Source: Lacticaseibacillus absianus (GTDB lineage Bacteria; Bacillota; Bacilli; Lactobacillales; Lactobacillaceae). Taken from it: a stretch of DNA of 64,000 nt. Numbering within the stretch: position 1 is the stretch's first letter; the number at the start of each line of letters is the position of its first letter. Both the position numbers and the translations under genes were made by a program. The DNA is taken from positions 514,522 through 578,521 of the forward strand of contig NZ_JABEKX010000001.1 of NCBI RefSeq assembly GCF_013407595.1. Direction: 5' to 3'. Shown here one piece after another: positions 26,320 to 34,742 of the stretch. The notes beneath the pieces are model-generated. The model searched no databases, was not told the DNA's origin, and saw only the letters and a list, made by a program, of their open reading frames with translations.

Positions 26320-27116
26320 TGCGGATCACGACGTATAATGTGCGCTACGATACCCCCCAAGACGGGGACTGGCGCTGGGCGCAACGGCGCGCGGCGGTCC
26401 TGGCGAACCTGACGCACCTGGCGCCAGACATTTTCACCATCGAAGAGGCACTGCCTCACCAATACGCTGACCTCAACGCGCTTGCGGGCTACGCACACTG
26501 CGGCGCCCCGCGTGAAGATGGCTTCAGCACAGGGGAAGCGACAGCGATCTATTACCGCGCTGGGGCCTTCGACTTGTTGGACGAGGGTCACCGCTGGGTC
26601 ACCACGACACCACTGGTGCCGAGCACGTACCCGGGGACGGGTAACAAGCGGGTCTTTCAGTGGGCACATCTGCGGCGCGTGGCCGATGATCAGGAGCTGG
26701 TCGTGGTGGCGAACCACCTCGATGATTGGATCGCAGACGCCCGAGTGTTGGGCGTCCAGCAGGTCACGGCCTTCCTTGCACCGTACTTGGCCGCCGCGGT
26801 CCCGGTGATCTGGTGCGGGGACTTCAACATGCAGCCAGGAGATGTCGCGTATCAGGCGGTGCCCAGTGCACTGCGCGACGCGGCCTTGCACGCGGCGACG
26901 ATCGTGGATCCGTTCGGTGGGACTTGGCCGGATCAAGCGGATTTTGCCCCTGTCACCACGCAGGACGTGCAACGGTTAGACTTCTTCTTCGTCAACGCGG
27001 CGGTTCAGGTTGACGCCTACGCGGTGGAGACGACGGCGACGGCGGACGGGCGCTATGCGTCGGATCATTTTCCCGTCACGTTAGACGTACGATTGGAGGC
27101 ACACCATGACGACTAA
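26319..27116 (+). CDS. EEP-family hydrolase between the two sulfatases
   Basis: A 265-residue cytoplasmic endonuclease/exonuclease/phosphatase-fold protein: TTYNVRYD at the N-terminus, NHLDDW, WCGDFNMQP (about residue 165) and ASDHFPVT at the end. It is clearly paralogous to 7400-8161. It overlaps the upstream sulfatase by one base and the downstream one by 11, so it belongs to the same pathway. A phosphodiesterase acting on a sulfated or phosphorylated glycan or lipid headgroup is plausible, but the substrate is not visible in the sequence. Confidence 0.85.
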   Translation: MRITTYNVRYDTPQDGDWRWAQRRAAVLANLTHLAPDIFTIEEALPHQYADLNALAGYAHCGAPREDGFSTGEATAIYYRAGAFDLLDEGHRWVTTTPLVPSTYPGTGNKRVFQWAHLRRVADDQELVVVANHLDDWIADARVLGVQQVTAFLAPYLAAAVPVIWCGDFNMQPGDVAYQAVPSALRDAALHAATIVDPFGGTWPDQADFAPVTTQDVQRLDFFFVNAAVQVDAYAVETTATADGRYASDHFPVTLDVRLEAHHDD

Positions 27117-28635
27117 GCAACCGAACATCCTGTTCATCCTCACCGACCAGCAACGCAAGGACACGCTGGACGCCTATGTCGATGGGACGCTGTGCAAAAC
27201 GCCGAACCTCGACGCCCTCGCGCAGCAGGCCACGATCTTCGACAACTGTTACACCACCTGTCCGATCTGCACGCCGGCGCGTGCATCCCTGCAGACCGGG
27301 CTCTACCCGATGCACCACGGGATGCTAACGAATTCCTATAATTATGTCAACATGGTGCAGGAGCTGCCAGACACCCCGGAACTGCTGTCTCGGCGGTTGA
27401 ACGCCGCGGGCTACCGCACCGGCTACACCGGTAAGTGGCACCTTGGGACCGGCGTCTACAACGTGCAGCACGACGAGTATGTGCAGCACTACATGGGCGA
27501 TATCCAGTTCGCGGAGCTGACGAAGGGGTTCGATTCGGTGCCGACACACCTCGGCTATACCGGGGATGATTTTCCCGGCCATGGCTTCGGGGAGTTCGGC
27601 TATCCGGAGTATCTGGACTGGCTCCGGGCGCAGGGTAAGGAACTGAAGATCGAACATCGCATCAATGGGTTCTACGAAGGGCATCAGGCCGGGCAGATCA
27701 CGAGCGGCATCGAGACCAGCATCGACGAGTTCCTGGTCGACCGCACCGAGCATTACCTCGCCGACTTCCAGCAGCAGGGGCAGCCGTGGTACTTCCAGCT
27801 GAATTTCTGGGGCCCGCACGAGCCGTACTTCGTGGCCAGTGAGTTCCTCCACGAATACGACGACGTGGATTTGCCGCCGTGGCCCAACTTCCACGATCCG
27901 GCCAATAGCCCCAAACCGCGGGTGCATGACTTGAAGCGTGGCAACATCGCAGACTGGGCGGCGCTTGAACCGATCGTCAAGCATTATTACGCTGAGATCA
28001 CCTCGATCGATTACCAAGTCGGGCGGCTGATCGACTGGCTCAAGGCGCAGGGGATGTATGACAACACGCTGATCATTTTTTCTGCGGATCACGGGGAGTC
28101 ACTGGGAATCCACGGCGGCCTGTTCGATAAAGCGATCTTCATGTACGACGAGACGACCACGGTCCCGCTGATGGTCAAACAACCGGGGCAGGTCAGCCAA
28201 GACCGGGTCGCCCCGTTCGTCACGAGCGTGGACCTGTATTCGACCATCCTCGACTATGCGGGGGTCGATCAGGCGACGCGTGAGCGCGACAGCCAGAGCT
28301 TCCGGCCGCTGATCGACCACGCACCGGTCGACTGGCCGGAGACGGTGGTCACGGAGTGCTCTGGCATCGGCAGCGTCTTGTTCTCGCAGCGCATGCTGCG
28401 CCGCGGTCAGTTCAAGTACGTCTTCAACTGTGGCGACATCGACGAGCTGTACGATCTGGACCAGGACCCGCACGAGCAGGTCAATGAGATCGATAATGTC
28501 GGGTACCAGACCACGCTGCACAGCCTGCGTCTGGCCATGCGCGACTGGATGATCGCCCACCATGACAATCTGATCTACGAGTTCAACCACATGCGCCTAC
28601 CGCTCAACGAACGCGACAGCGGGCCGACGTTCTAG
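27106..28635 (+). CDS. Type I (formylglycine) sulfatase, copy 2
   Basis: A 509-residue cytoplasmic sulfatase. The formylglycine motif is CTPAR (Cys55-Thr-Pro-Ala-Arg59). NILFILTDQQR gives the first metal ligands, TGKWHLG and GPHEPY the sulfate site, and SADHGESLGIHGG the second metal cluster. It differs widely from copy 1 in length and sequence, so the two probably act on different sulfate positions. GATTGGAGG (inside the EEP gene) precedes ATG 27106. No signal peptide. An anSME follows 30 bases downstream. Confidence 0.9.
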   Translation: MTTKQPNILFILTDQQRKDTLDAYVDGTLCKTPNLDALAQQATIFDNCYTTCPICTPARASLQTGLYPMHHGMLTNSYNYVNMVQELPDTPELLSRRLNAAGYRTGYTGKWHLGTGVYNVQHDEYVQHYMGDIQFAELTKGFDSVPTHLGYTGDDFPGHGFGEFGYPEYLDWLRAQGKELKIEHRINGFYEGHQAGQITSGIETSIDEFLVDRTEHYLADFQQQGQPWYFQLNFWGPHEPYFVASEFLHEYDDVDLPPWPNFHDPANSPKPRVHDLKRGNIADWAALEPIVKHYYAEITSIDYQVGRLIDWLKAQGMYDNTLIIFSADHGESLGIHGGLFDKAIFMYDETTTVPLMVKQPGQVSQDRVAPFVTSVDLYSTILDYAGVDQATRERDSQSFRPLIDHAPVDWPETVVTECSGIGSVLFSQRMLRRGQFKYVFNCGDIDELYDLDQDPHEQVNEIDNVGYQTTLHSLRLAMRDWMIAHHDNLIYEFNHMRLPLNERDSGPTF

Positions 28636-28665
28636 CCGGCGATTCTGACAAGGAAAGGCATCACC

Positions 28666-29784
28666 ATGAAAAAAACCGTCAACCTCTTGATCAAACCCGC
28701 ATCGGCGCTGTGCAACCTGCGCTGTAAGTACTGCTTTTATGCCAATATTAGCTCGATCCGAGAGGTGCGCTCATACGGCAAGATGAAGGCCGCCGTGGTT
28801 GATGAGATGATCCCCAACGTCTATGCCGACCTGAACGACGGCGATGAGCTCTCGATCGCCTTTCAAGGGGGCGAGCCCACGCTGGCGGGGCTGAGCTACT
28901 TTGAACATTTCATCGACGTGATCGAGCAGCAACCCAAGCGCGTCAAGGTGCACTACGCGATCCAAACCAACGGGACGATCATGTCTGAGCTATGGATGCC
29001 GTTGCTGCGGGATCACCACTTCCTTGTCGGGTTGTCGATCGACGGCGGGCCGCTGTATCACGACCTCAACCGCGTCGATACCCATGAGCGCGGGACCTTC
29101 TGGCGCGTGTTGAAGACTAAGGCGCTCTTCGACCAGTACGGGATCGATTACAACGTCTTGTGCGTCTTGACCAACGAGCTCGCCAAGCACCCACAGAAAG
29201 TCTACAAGTTCTTTCAGGAACAAGACGTGCAGTTCATCCAGTTCATCCCGTGCTTGGATGACCTCGATGCGACGGCCAAAAGCGACTTTGCGCTGACTCC
29301 TGAGCGCTTTGCCAGCTTCTACCAGCAGCTCTTCCCCCTGTGGTGCAATGAGCTGAAGGCGGGGCGCTACCGCAGCGTCAAGCTGTTCGACGACGTGTTG
29401 AACCTGTTTTTGCACGGTCAGGTCAACGCTTGCGGGCTGACCGGACAGTGCCAGATCCAATACGTGATCGAAGCTGACGGGTCCGTGTACCCGTGCGACT
29501 TCTACGCGTTGGATGAGTATCGACTGGGCTACATTCAAGAATCGACCCTGCGCGAGCTGTTCAGTCAGCCGATCGCCTTCGACTGGCTCAACAACAAGCG
29601 GACGCTGCCAACCTACTGCGACACCTGCCCATTCAAGCAGATGTGCTGCGGTGGGTGCAAGCGGATGAAAGACGCGATGTACGTTGCGCCATCCAACCGG
29701 TTCTGCGGTTACCGGACCGTGCTCGAAACGGTGCTGCCGCAAGCAGAACAGGTGATGCAGCTGGTGGGGCAGTGCGGCGGATAA
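28666..29784 (+). CDS. Anaerobic sulfatase-maturating enzyme (radical SAM/SPASM)
   Basis: A 372-residue radical-SAM enzyme that oxidises the sulfatase Cys to formylglycine without oxygen. The radical-SAM cluster ligands are C16-x3-C20-x2-C23. The FQGGEPT segment and a SPASM region rich in Cys (CGLTGQC, YPCDFY, CDTCPFKQMCCGGC, FCGY) bind two auxiliary clusters. The CDFY Asp matches the proposed proton acceptor of known anSMEs. Position directly after two sulfatases gives strong functional linkage. AAGGAAAGG precedes ATG 28666. Confidence 0.93.
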   Translation: MKKTVNLLIKPASALCNLRCKYCFYANISSIREVRSYGKMKAAVVDEMIPNVYADLNDGDELSIAFQGGEPTLAGLSYFEHFIDVIEQQPKRVKVHYAIQTNGTIMSELWMPLLRDHHFLVGLSIDGGPLYHDLNRVDTHERGTFWRVLKTKALFDQYGIDYNVLCVLTNELAKHPQKVYKFFQEQDVQFIQFIPCLDDLDATAKSDFALTPERFASFYQQLFPLWCNELKAGRYRSVKLFDDVLNLFLHGQVNACGLTGQCQIQYVIEADGSVYPCDFYALDEYRLGYIQESTLRELFSQPIAFDWLNNKRTLPTYCDTCPFKQMCCGGCKRMKDAMYVAPSNRFCGYRTVLETVLPQAEQVMQLVGQCGG

Positions 29785-29935
29785 CCTCATCTGGTTGCGG
29801 CGCGAACACGCGGGGGGCGCAATCAGAAGCTCACGGTGAATGCAGCCGATTCAAGAACGGAACGGGCCTTGGCGTAGTGCCCTTTCTCACGTGCCTGGCT
29901 GGTACTCATGACGTTTGAATGGACAACACAAGACG
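29785..29935. other. Intergenic stretch after anSME, no gene
   Basis: A GC-rich imperfect hairpin (about 29791-29828) follows the anSME stop without a T run. A 28-codon minus-strand frame (29910-29824) has no clear ribosome binding site and no recognised product. Nothing else is seen. Confidence 0.4.
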
Positions 29936-30123
29936 TTATAGGGGCTGTGCCATAACCTCTGGTGACACGACTATTCTAGAACGTGACGTGCCATAACGCA
30001 ACGCCCTTGCTTCCGTCCGGCATAGCCGGACTCCGCAGCGCGGCATTCTAACGCATGTCTGCCTGTAACTCACTGCGTTCTTATACTCGGGGCTAAAACT
30101 GCGTTATGGCACAGTCCCTTATA
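29936..30123. mobile_element. MITE-like element with 16-bp terminal inverted repeats and 5-bp target duplication
   Basis: The 178-bp body (29941-30118) starts GGGGCTGTGCCATAAC and ends with the inverse GTTATGGCACAGTCCC, matching at 15 of 16 positions. It is flanked on both sides by TTATA (29936-29940 and 30119-30123), as expected of a 5-bp target-site duplication. It has no coding capacity. An internal GTGCCATAACGCA (29988-30000) repeats the terminal motif. The mobilising transposase family is not identified and not encoded here. Confidence 0.78.
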
Positions 30124-30187
30124 TTCGGTGATCAAGTCGCTTGATGGCGCTCAGCGGTGTGGCATCGCCGAAGTGTGTGACACCGAC

Positions 30188-32245
30188 TCAGGGTAGAAGG
30201 CGCAGCTTGGTCGTGAACTGACCGCCTTGCATCAGGGTGTGATGGGAGATCGTGTTCGTCAGCGGTTGACCGTTGAATGTACGGGAAGCGACGAAGTTAA
30301 AGAAAGGTTGATTATTGGTCGTTGTCAGGTGAAGGTCACCGGCAGGCAGATGCATGGTCACTTCGTCGAACAACGGAATGCCCAAGACATAGGTGCCGCT
30401 CCCGGGTGTGACAGGGTAGAAGCCTAAGCTAGAAAACAGGACCCAGCAACTCATTGAGCCATTGTCCTCGTCGCCAGGGTAGCCGGCAAAACCGGGGTCG
30501 AATGCCTGTGTCAGTAACGTTTTGACCAAAACTTCGGTTGAGGCTGGATCATTGGCGAGCGTGAACAGGTAGGGTAAATGAAAACTCGGCTGATTCGAGA
30601 TTGCGAGTTGGCCGAATGGCAGCGCAGACAATTCGCGCATCTCGTGAATTGTCTGACCATAGCTACCGACCTTGAAGTGTGCGGGCTGATTCACCAAGTG
30701 GTGAAGATGGTCCGCGAACGCCTCAGGACCACCGCAAGCATCGATCAGACCCGGCAGATCCTGATAGACGGCGAAGCTATTTTGCCATGCGCTGCCCTCG
30801 GTGTAACCGTTACCCCAGGCCAGGGGGTCAAAGTCCGCCAAAAAGTGACCATCTCTGTCTTTGGGCCGCATCAACTTAAGTTCCGGGTCGAATAAGTTGC
30901 GCCAGTTCTGGCTGCTAGCAGCGTAAGCGGTCGCGACCCCTTCGTGACCTACTGCTCGGGCGACGACACTGATCAGCCAGTCTGAGTAGGCGTAATCCAA
31001 TGTCTTGTTGACACTTTCGTGAATATCGGCGGGCACATAGCCCAGTGTCCGATACTCCTGACCGCCTTCGCGACCGTAGCGCGGATCAGGACTGACCGTT
31101 GTGGCTTCATCGATCATTGCCGCCAGAAATTTAGGCATCAGGTCAGTCGCGATCCCCTTGACTGCAGCGTCTGCAATGACGGCATCTAACATAGTTCCTG
31201 GCATGACACCACGCTCATCAGGAGAGAGCCAACGCGGCAGGAATCCGGTCTCCAGATAACTATTATAGAACCCTTCCAGCATCTCAGCGTATCGCGCTGG
31301 CTGCAGTAAGGAGAGTAGCGGAAATGCAGTTTTGTAAGTATCCCAAAATCCGTTGTTGGTGAACATCTTGCCGGCTCGGGGTTGGCGACTGGTGGTGTCG
31401 TAATGCCAAGGCGCGCCTTGCGCATCGATCTCATAGAACTGCATGGGAAATAGTTGCGCACGGTAGAAGTTGTGATAGAACAGACTGACATGACTTGGAT
31501 TTGCGTCATGGATGGTGATCTGATCCAACGCTGTTTGCCAGACGGCTCGATTCTCAGCTACCTGGGTGTCAAACGGTTTCTCGATGAGCGGGCGAAGGTT
31601 AACGTTCGCCTGGTCCGCACTGATGAACGAGGTGGCCCAGCCAAGCGTTGCCTCGCGGGCGTCTATCGTTAATGTGACGGCATGCTCACCGATCGTTAAC
31701 GTGGTCTTGGGCGGTAGGGCAAGGGATAGAAACATCGTGAACTGAGGGTCTTCACTACCGCTAAAGTTGACGATCGCGAGCATCAGACGCTCGGGTGTGT
31801 GGGTCAAAACGCGCGCCCCCGCAGCACTGATCCGAAGGTACAGCGGTGCCTCAGTATGGGCCGACAAATGTAACGCGCCGCCGGTCGTATTGGCAGTCGC
31901 CTCAACGGTGACTTGGGCCTCTTGAACGCGCAACGCGAGGCGGTGTGGGGCGAAGGTCGCGTCATCAGGGACATAGGTCTCAAGCAAGGGCTGGTCGACT
32001 TGCGCCACCGGCGTGAACAACACACTTGAAAAATCACCGACCCAAGGACTGGGCTGGTGTGTCAGACGAATACCTGCAAAACCAGCGTCTCGTGGGGAGA
32101 ACCACCAGTTCGTCTCCTCGTCGGTTGTTTGGACGCTCAAGTAATTCATGCCAAAGGGGACCCCGCAAAGCGGTAGTGTATTGCCGTGTGAAAAGGTCGC
32201 AGTGCTATCGGTACCGATCCGTGTATCGATTTGGTCTGGGTTCAT
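30188..32245 (-). CDS. GH92 alpha-mannosidase
   Basis: A 685-residue glycosidase of family GH92, calcium-dependent exo-alpha-mannosidases acting mostly on alpha-1,2 (also 1,3/1,4/1,6) linkages. Family segments seen are FSHGNTLPLCGVPFGMNY near the N-terminus, GIRLTHQPSPWVGDF (about 80) and the catalytic GYPGDEDNGSMSCWVLFSSLGFYP region (about 600). There is no signal peptide, so it trims imported mannosides in the cytoplasm, as in the pneumococcal N-glycan pathway. It overlaps the GntR gene by 4 bases (ATGA) in the same operon, divergent from GH125/GH38/GH20. Confidence 0.93.
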   Translation of the reverse strand: MNPDQIDTRIGTDSTATFSHGNTLPLCGVPFGMNYLSVQTTDEETNWWFSPRDAGFAGIRLTHQPSPWVGDFSSVLFTPVAQVDQPLLETYVPDDATFAPHRLALRVQEAQVTVEATANTTGGALHLSAHTEAPLYLRISAAGARVLTHTPERLMLAIVNFSGSEDPQFTMFLSLALPPKTTLTIGEHAVTLTIDAREATLGWATSFISADQANVNLRPLIEKPFDTQVAENRAVWQTALDQITIHDANPSHVSLFYHNFYRAQLFPMQFYEIDAQGAPWHYDTTSRQPRAGKMFTNNGFWDTYKTAFPLLSLLQPARYAEMLEGFYNSYLETGFLPRWLSPDERGVMPGTMLDAVIADAAVKGIATDLMPKFLAAMIDEATTVSPDPRYGREGGQEYRTLGYVPADIHESVNKTLDYAYSDWLISVVARAVGHEGVATAYAASSQNWRNLFDPELKLMRPKDRDGHFLADFDPLAWGNGYTEGSAWQNSFAVYQDLPGLIDACGGPEAFADHLHHLVNQPAHFKVGSYGQTIHEMRELSALPFGQLAISNQPSFHLPYLFTLANDPASTEVLVKTLLTQAFDPGFAGYPGDEDNGSMSCWVLFSSLGFYPVTPGSGTYVLGIPLFDEVTMHLPAGDLHLTTTNNQPFFNFVASRTFNGQPLTNTISHHTLMQGGQFTTKLRLLP

Positions 32246-33306
32246 GGTGCTGCCTCCTTAATCAGAGATTGGGTTGAGTTGCGTACAACGAGTTTGACCG
32301 GGACGGTGATTCGATCAAGGTAGCACTGGTCAGGCACGTTGATCTGCTGGAGGATCAAGTCGACGGCTTGACGGCCGAGGGCCTCGAAGTCCTGTGTCAG
32401 CGTGGTCAATGCGGGGGAGTTACTGGCTGCAATCTCGATGTCATCGAATCCGACGATCGACAGGCGGTCAGGCAGTGACCACCCGATTTTTTGTAGTGCT
32501 TGGCTGAGGGCGACCGCTTCGAGGTCGTTGCCCATGATCACCGCGGTGATTCGTGCGTGTGTGAGGTATTCTGCAAGCGTCGTGACGTCCGCGCATCCGC
32601 TCAGGTCCTGTGCCCACTGAAGCGGTAGCGTTGGCGCGATCCCGACTGGATGATAGGCGTTGAGGTAGCCAAAAAAACGGTCAGACACGGTGCCCGACCA
32701 GTCTTGCCAGAAAGGGACACGGCTACAAAAAGCGATCCGTTCGTGGCCTAAGTCGAGGAGGTGGGTCGCAGCAAGGTGGCCACCGCTCACATTGTCTGAA
32801 GCGACGCTGGGAAGGGCAAGCGCACTCGGGGGTGCGTCGAGGATCACGGTTGGCATATGCAGTTGAGCCAATGTGATCAATGTCGGCATCTCCGCATTGC
32901 GTTCTCTCGGGTAGAAGAAAATGCCGGCATATTGATCAGTCGCAGCGATAAGGTGACGCTGGCGGAATTGTTTGGACGTGATCGTCTCGAGCTGCCAAGT
33001 TGTCCCGGCCAGTCCCGTCGTGATCCCACTCGCATAATCGCCCATCTTTAGGTTGGCATAGGGTAGCACGAGAAGCAGCTTGCGTGAGCGACTAGCAGCA
33101 TGCGGTTTGACGAAGCTTCCCCGGCCCTGAACGCGATAGGCAAGATCCGCTTTGACGAGTTCATTCAGGGCGCGTTTGGTCGTGATTCGGCTGACTTGGT
33201 AGTGGATCGCGAGCGCATTCTCGCTAGGTAGCAGATCGTCCGGTGCATATTCACCACGCAGAATGGCAGCGCGTAGTCGCTCGTATAGCGTCTGATATTT
33301 TGGCAT
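32242..33306 (-). CDS. GntR/LacI hybrid (AraR-type) transcriptional regulator
   Basis: A 354-residue regulator: an N-terminal GntR winged helix (about 1-72, PSENALAIHYQVSRITTKRALNEL) fused to a LacI-type periplasmic-binding sensor domain (about 75-345), the AraR architecture. It is divergent from the GH125-GH38-GH20 operon and co-transcribed with GH92, so it is the likely local repressor of mannosidase genes, with an alpha-mannoside or mannose phosphate as inducer (inference). ATG 33306 has GGAG upstream (minus strand CTGGAGGAGCCGA). Confidence 0.9.
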   Translation of the reverse strand: MPKYQTLYERLRAAILRGEYAPDDLLPSENALAIHYQVSRITTKRALNELVKADLAYRVQGRGSFVKPHAASRSRKLLLVLPYANLKMGDYASGITTGLAGTTWQLETITSKQFRQRHLIAATDQYAGIFFYPRERNAEMPTLITLAQLHMPTVILDAPPSALALPSVASDNVSGGHLAATHLLDLGHERIAFCSRVPFWQDWSGTVSDRFFGYLNAYHPVGIAPTLPLQWAQDLSGCADVTTLAEYLTHARITAVIMGNDLEAVALSQALQKIGWSLPDRLSIVGFDDIEIAASNSPALTTLTQDFEALGRQAVDLILQQINVPDQCYLDRITVPVKLVVRNSTQSLIKEAAP

Positions 33307-33355
33307 TCGGCTCCTCCAGTTGGTATAGGCGACTAAGACGACTTTTTGACGAGAA

Positions 33356-33402
33356 TGTTAACGCTTGCACCAATAATGGCACCTAACATGATATATTGCA
33401 AG
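33356..33402 (+). promoter_or_regulatory. cre site, extended -10 promoter and dyad of the mannosidase operon
   Basis: TGTTAACGCTTGCA (33356-33369) fits the CcpA site TGNNANCGNNNNCA exactly. TGATATATT (33389-33397) is an extended -10. CTTGCA (33364-33369) and TTGCAAG (33396-33402) form an inverted repeat around the core promoter, a candidate GntR/AraR-type operator. This suggests glucose repression plus specific control. The divergent GntR-GH92 unit is probably controlled from the same region. Confidence 0.65.
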
Positions 33403-33428
33403 TGTAAAAAAATACCAAGGAGAAAAAG

Positions 33429-34712
33429 ATGACAGACTTCTTAACTCAAGGTGCCGACACCTATATCAAGAAGATCGTTGCTCAGTGTGGCGAGGAGCAC
33501 CCAGCCTGGGCGGAAACTTTTGCGTTGACGTATGCTGATACGCTGAAGCACGCCCTGATTGCGGATGGTCCCGATCGAATTTTTGTGTTGACGGGAGATA
33601 TTCCGGCGATGTGGCAGCGCGATTCCACTGCCCAGATGCGGCCGTACCTCGTCCCGGCGCGCACAGACGCTGCCCTTGCAGATGTGATCGAGCGTGTGAT
33701 CAATCGCCAGTTCTTCAATATGGCCCTTGATCCATACGCCAATGCATTCAATCAGACGCCCAACAATGCCGGGCATCAGACGGATGAGACCCAAATGGGC
33801 CCATGGATCTGGGAACGTAAATATGAGTTAGACTCGCTGTGTTACCCTGTACAGTTGGCATACTTGTTCTGGCAGAACACTGGCCGAACCAGTCATTTCA
33901 ATGCTGGTTTTGAAGTCGCGATCGAGAAACTGCTTCAAGTGATCGTTGCAGAACAGGACCACCGCCATTCACCATACCGATTCGCGCGCACCGAGGACCG
34001 TCCAGAGGACACCTTGATCGATAAAGTCGGTCGCCCGGTTGCGCCCACTGGCATGAGCTGGAACGGATTTCGACCGAGCGACGATGCATGTGTGTATGGC
34101 TACTTGATCCCAAGTAATCTGTTTGCGGTTGAGATCTTGCGTGACCTGGCCGAGATCTACCGCGAGGTCCTTCATCGGCCCGCGGAGCGCTTTGAGTATT
34201 TGGCTAACACGATTGAGGCGGGTGTGGCACGTTATGGACTGACAACTAATGCTGCGGGCGAAAAAATCTATGCCTTTGAGGTTGACGGCCTTGGCAATCA
34301 ACTCGTGATGGACGATGCGAATGTCCCGAACCTGTTGTCGCTGCCGTATCTTGGCGCCGTGGCCGTTGACGACCCGATTTATCGGGCGACGAGAAAGACG
34401 ATATTATCTTCGGAGAATCCGTATTACTATGCGGGGACTTTTGGTGAAGGACTTGGGTCACCGCATACCCCGAACGGATATATTTGGCCGATCGCTAAGG
34501 CGATCGAAGGGCTGACCGAACAGGATCGTTCAGTTAAGGCCGCGCGCTTAGACGGGCTTGTGGCAACCACCGCAGGTACCAGAATGATGCATGAGGGCTA
34601 TAACGTGGAGAACCCGACGCAGTACACACGTGAATGGTTTAGCTGGGCCAATATGATGTTTTGTGAACTGGTGATGGATTACTTCGGTGATCGCGTGGAC
34701 ACGATTCGCTGA
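33429..34712 (+). CDS. GH125 exo-alpha-1,6-mannosidase
   Basis: A 427-residue family GH125 enzyme, an inverting exo-alpha-1,6-mannosidase. Diagnostic segments are GDIPAMWQRDSTAQMRPYL (about 57-75), QTDETQMGPWIWERKYELDS (about 118-138) and GMSWNGFRPSDDACVYGYLIPSN (about 215-237). No signal peptide. AAGGAG precedes ATG 33429. It is first in a GH125-GH38-GH20 operon, the same set found in the pneumococcal N-glycan locus, where GH125 removes alpha-1,6-mannose from the trimmed core. Confidence 0.95.
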   Translation: MTDFLTQGADTYIKKIVAQCGEEHPAWAETFALTYADTLKHALIADGPDRIFVLTGDIPAMWQRDSTAQMRPYLVPARTDAALADVIERVINRQFFNMALDPYANAFNQTPNNAGHQTDETQMGPWIWERKYELDSLCYPVQLAYLFWQNTGRTSHFNAGFEVAIEKLLQVIVAEQDHRHSPYRFARTEDRPEDTLIDKVGRPVAPTGMSWNGFRPSDDACVYGYLIPSNLFAVEILRDLAEIYREVLHRPAERFEYLANTIEAGVARYGLTTNAAGEKIYAFEVDGLGNQLVMDDANVPNLLSLPYLGAVAVDDPIYRATRKTILSSENPYYYAGTFGEGLGSPHTPNGYIWPIAKAIEGLTEQDRSVKAARLDGLVATTAGTRMMHEGYNVENPTQYTREWFSWANMMFCELVMDYFGDRVDTIR

Positions 34713-34742
34713 TCATCGGGCTTGGAAGGTGGAGGCAACGAT

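Noticed and set aside
26319-27116. Deoxyribonuclease or restriction-related role for the EEP protein
   Set aside because: It has no secretion signal or DNA-binding domain and is translationally coupled to sulfatases, so a small-molecule or glycan-linked role fits better.
29824-29910. 28-codon minus-strand frame as a small gene or an aldolase fragment
   Set aside because: A short GHYAKA-like resemblance to aldolase is too weak, and there is no convincing ribosome binding site.
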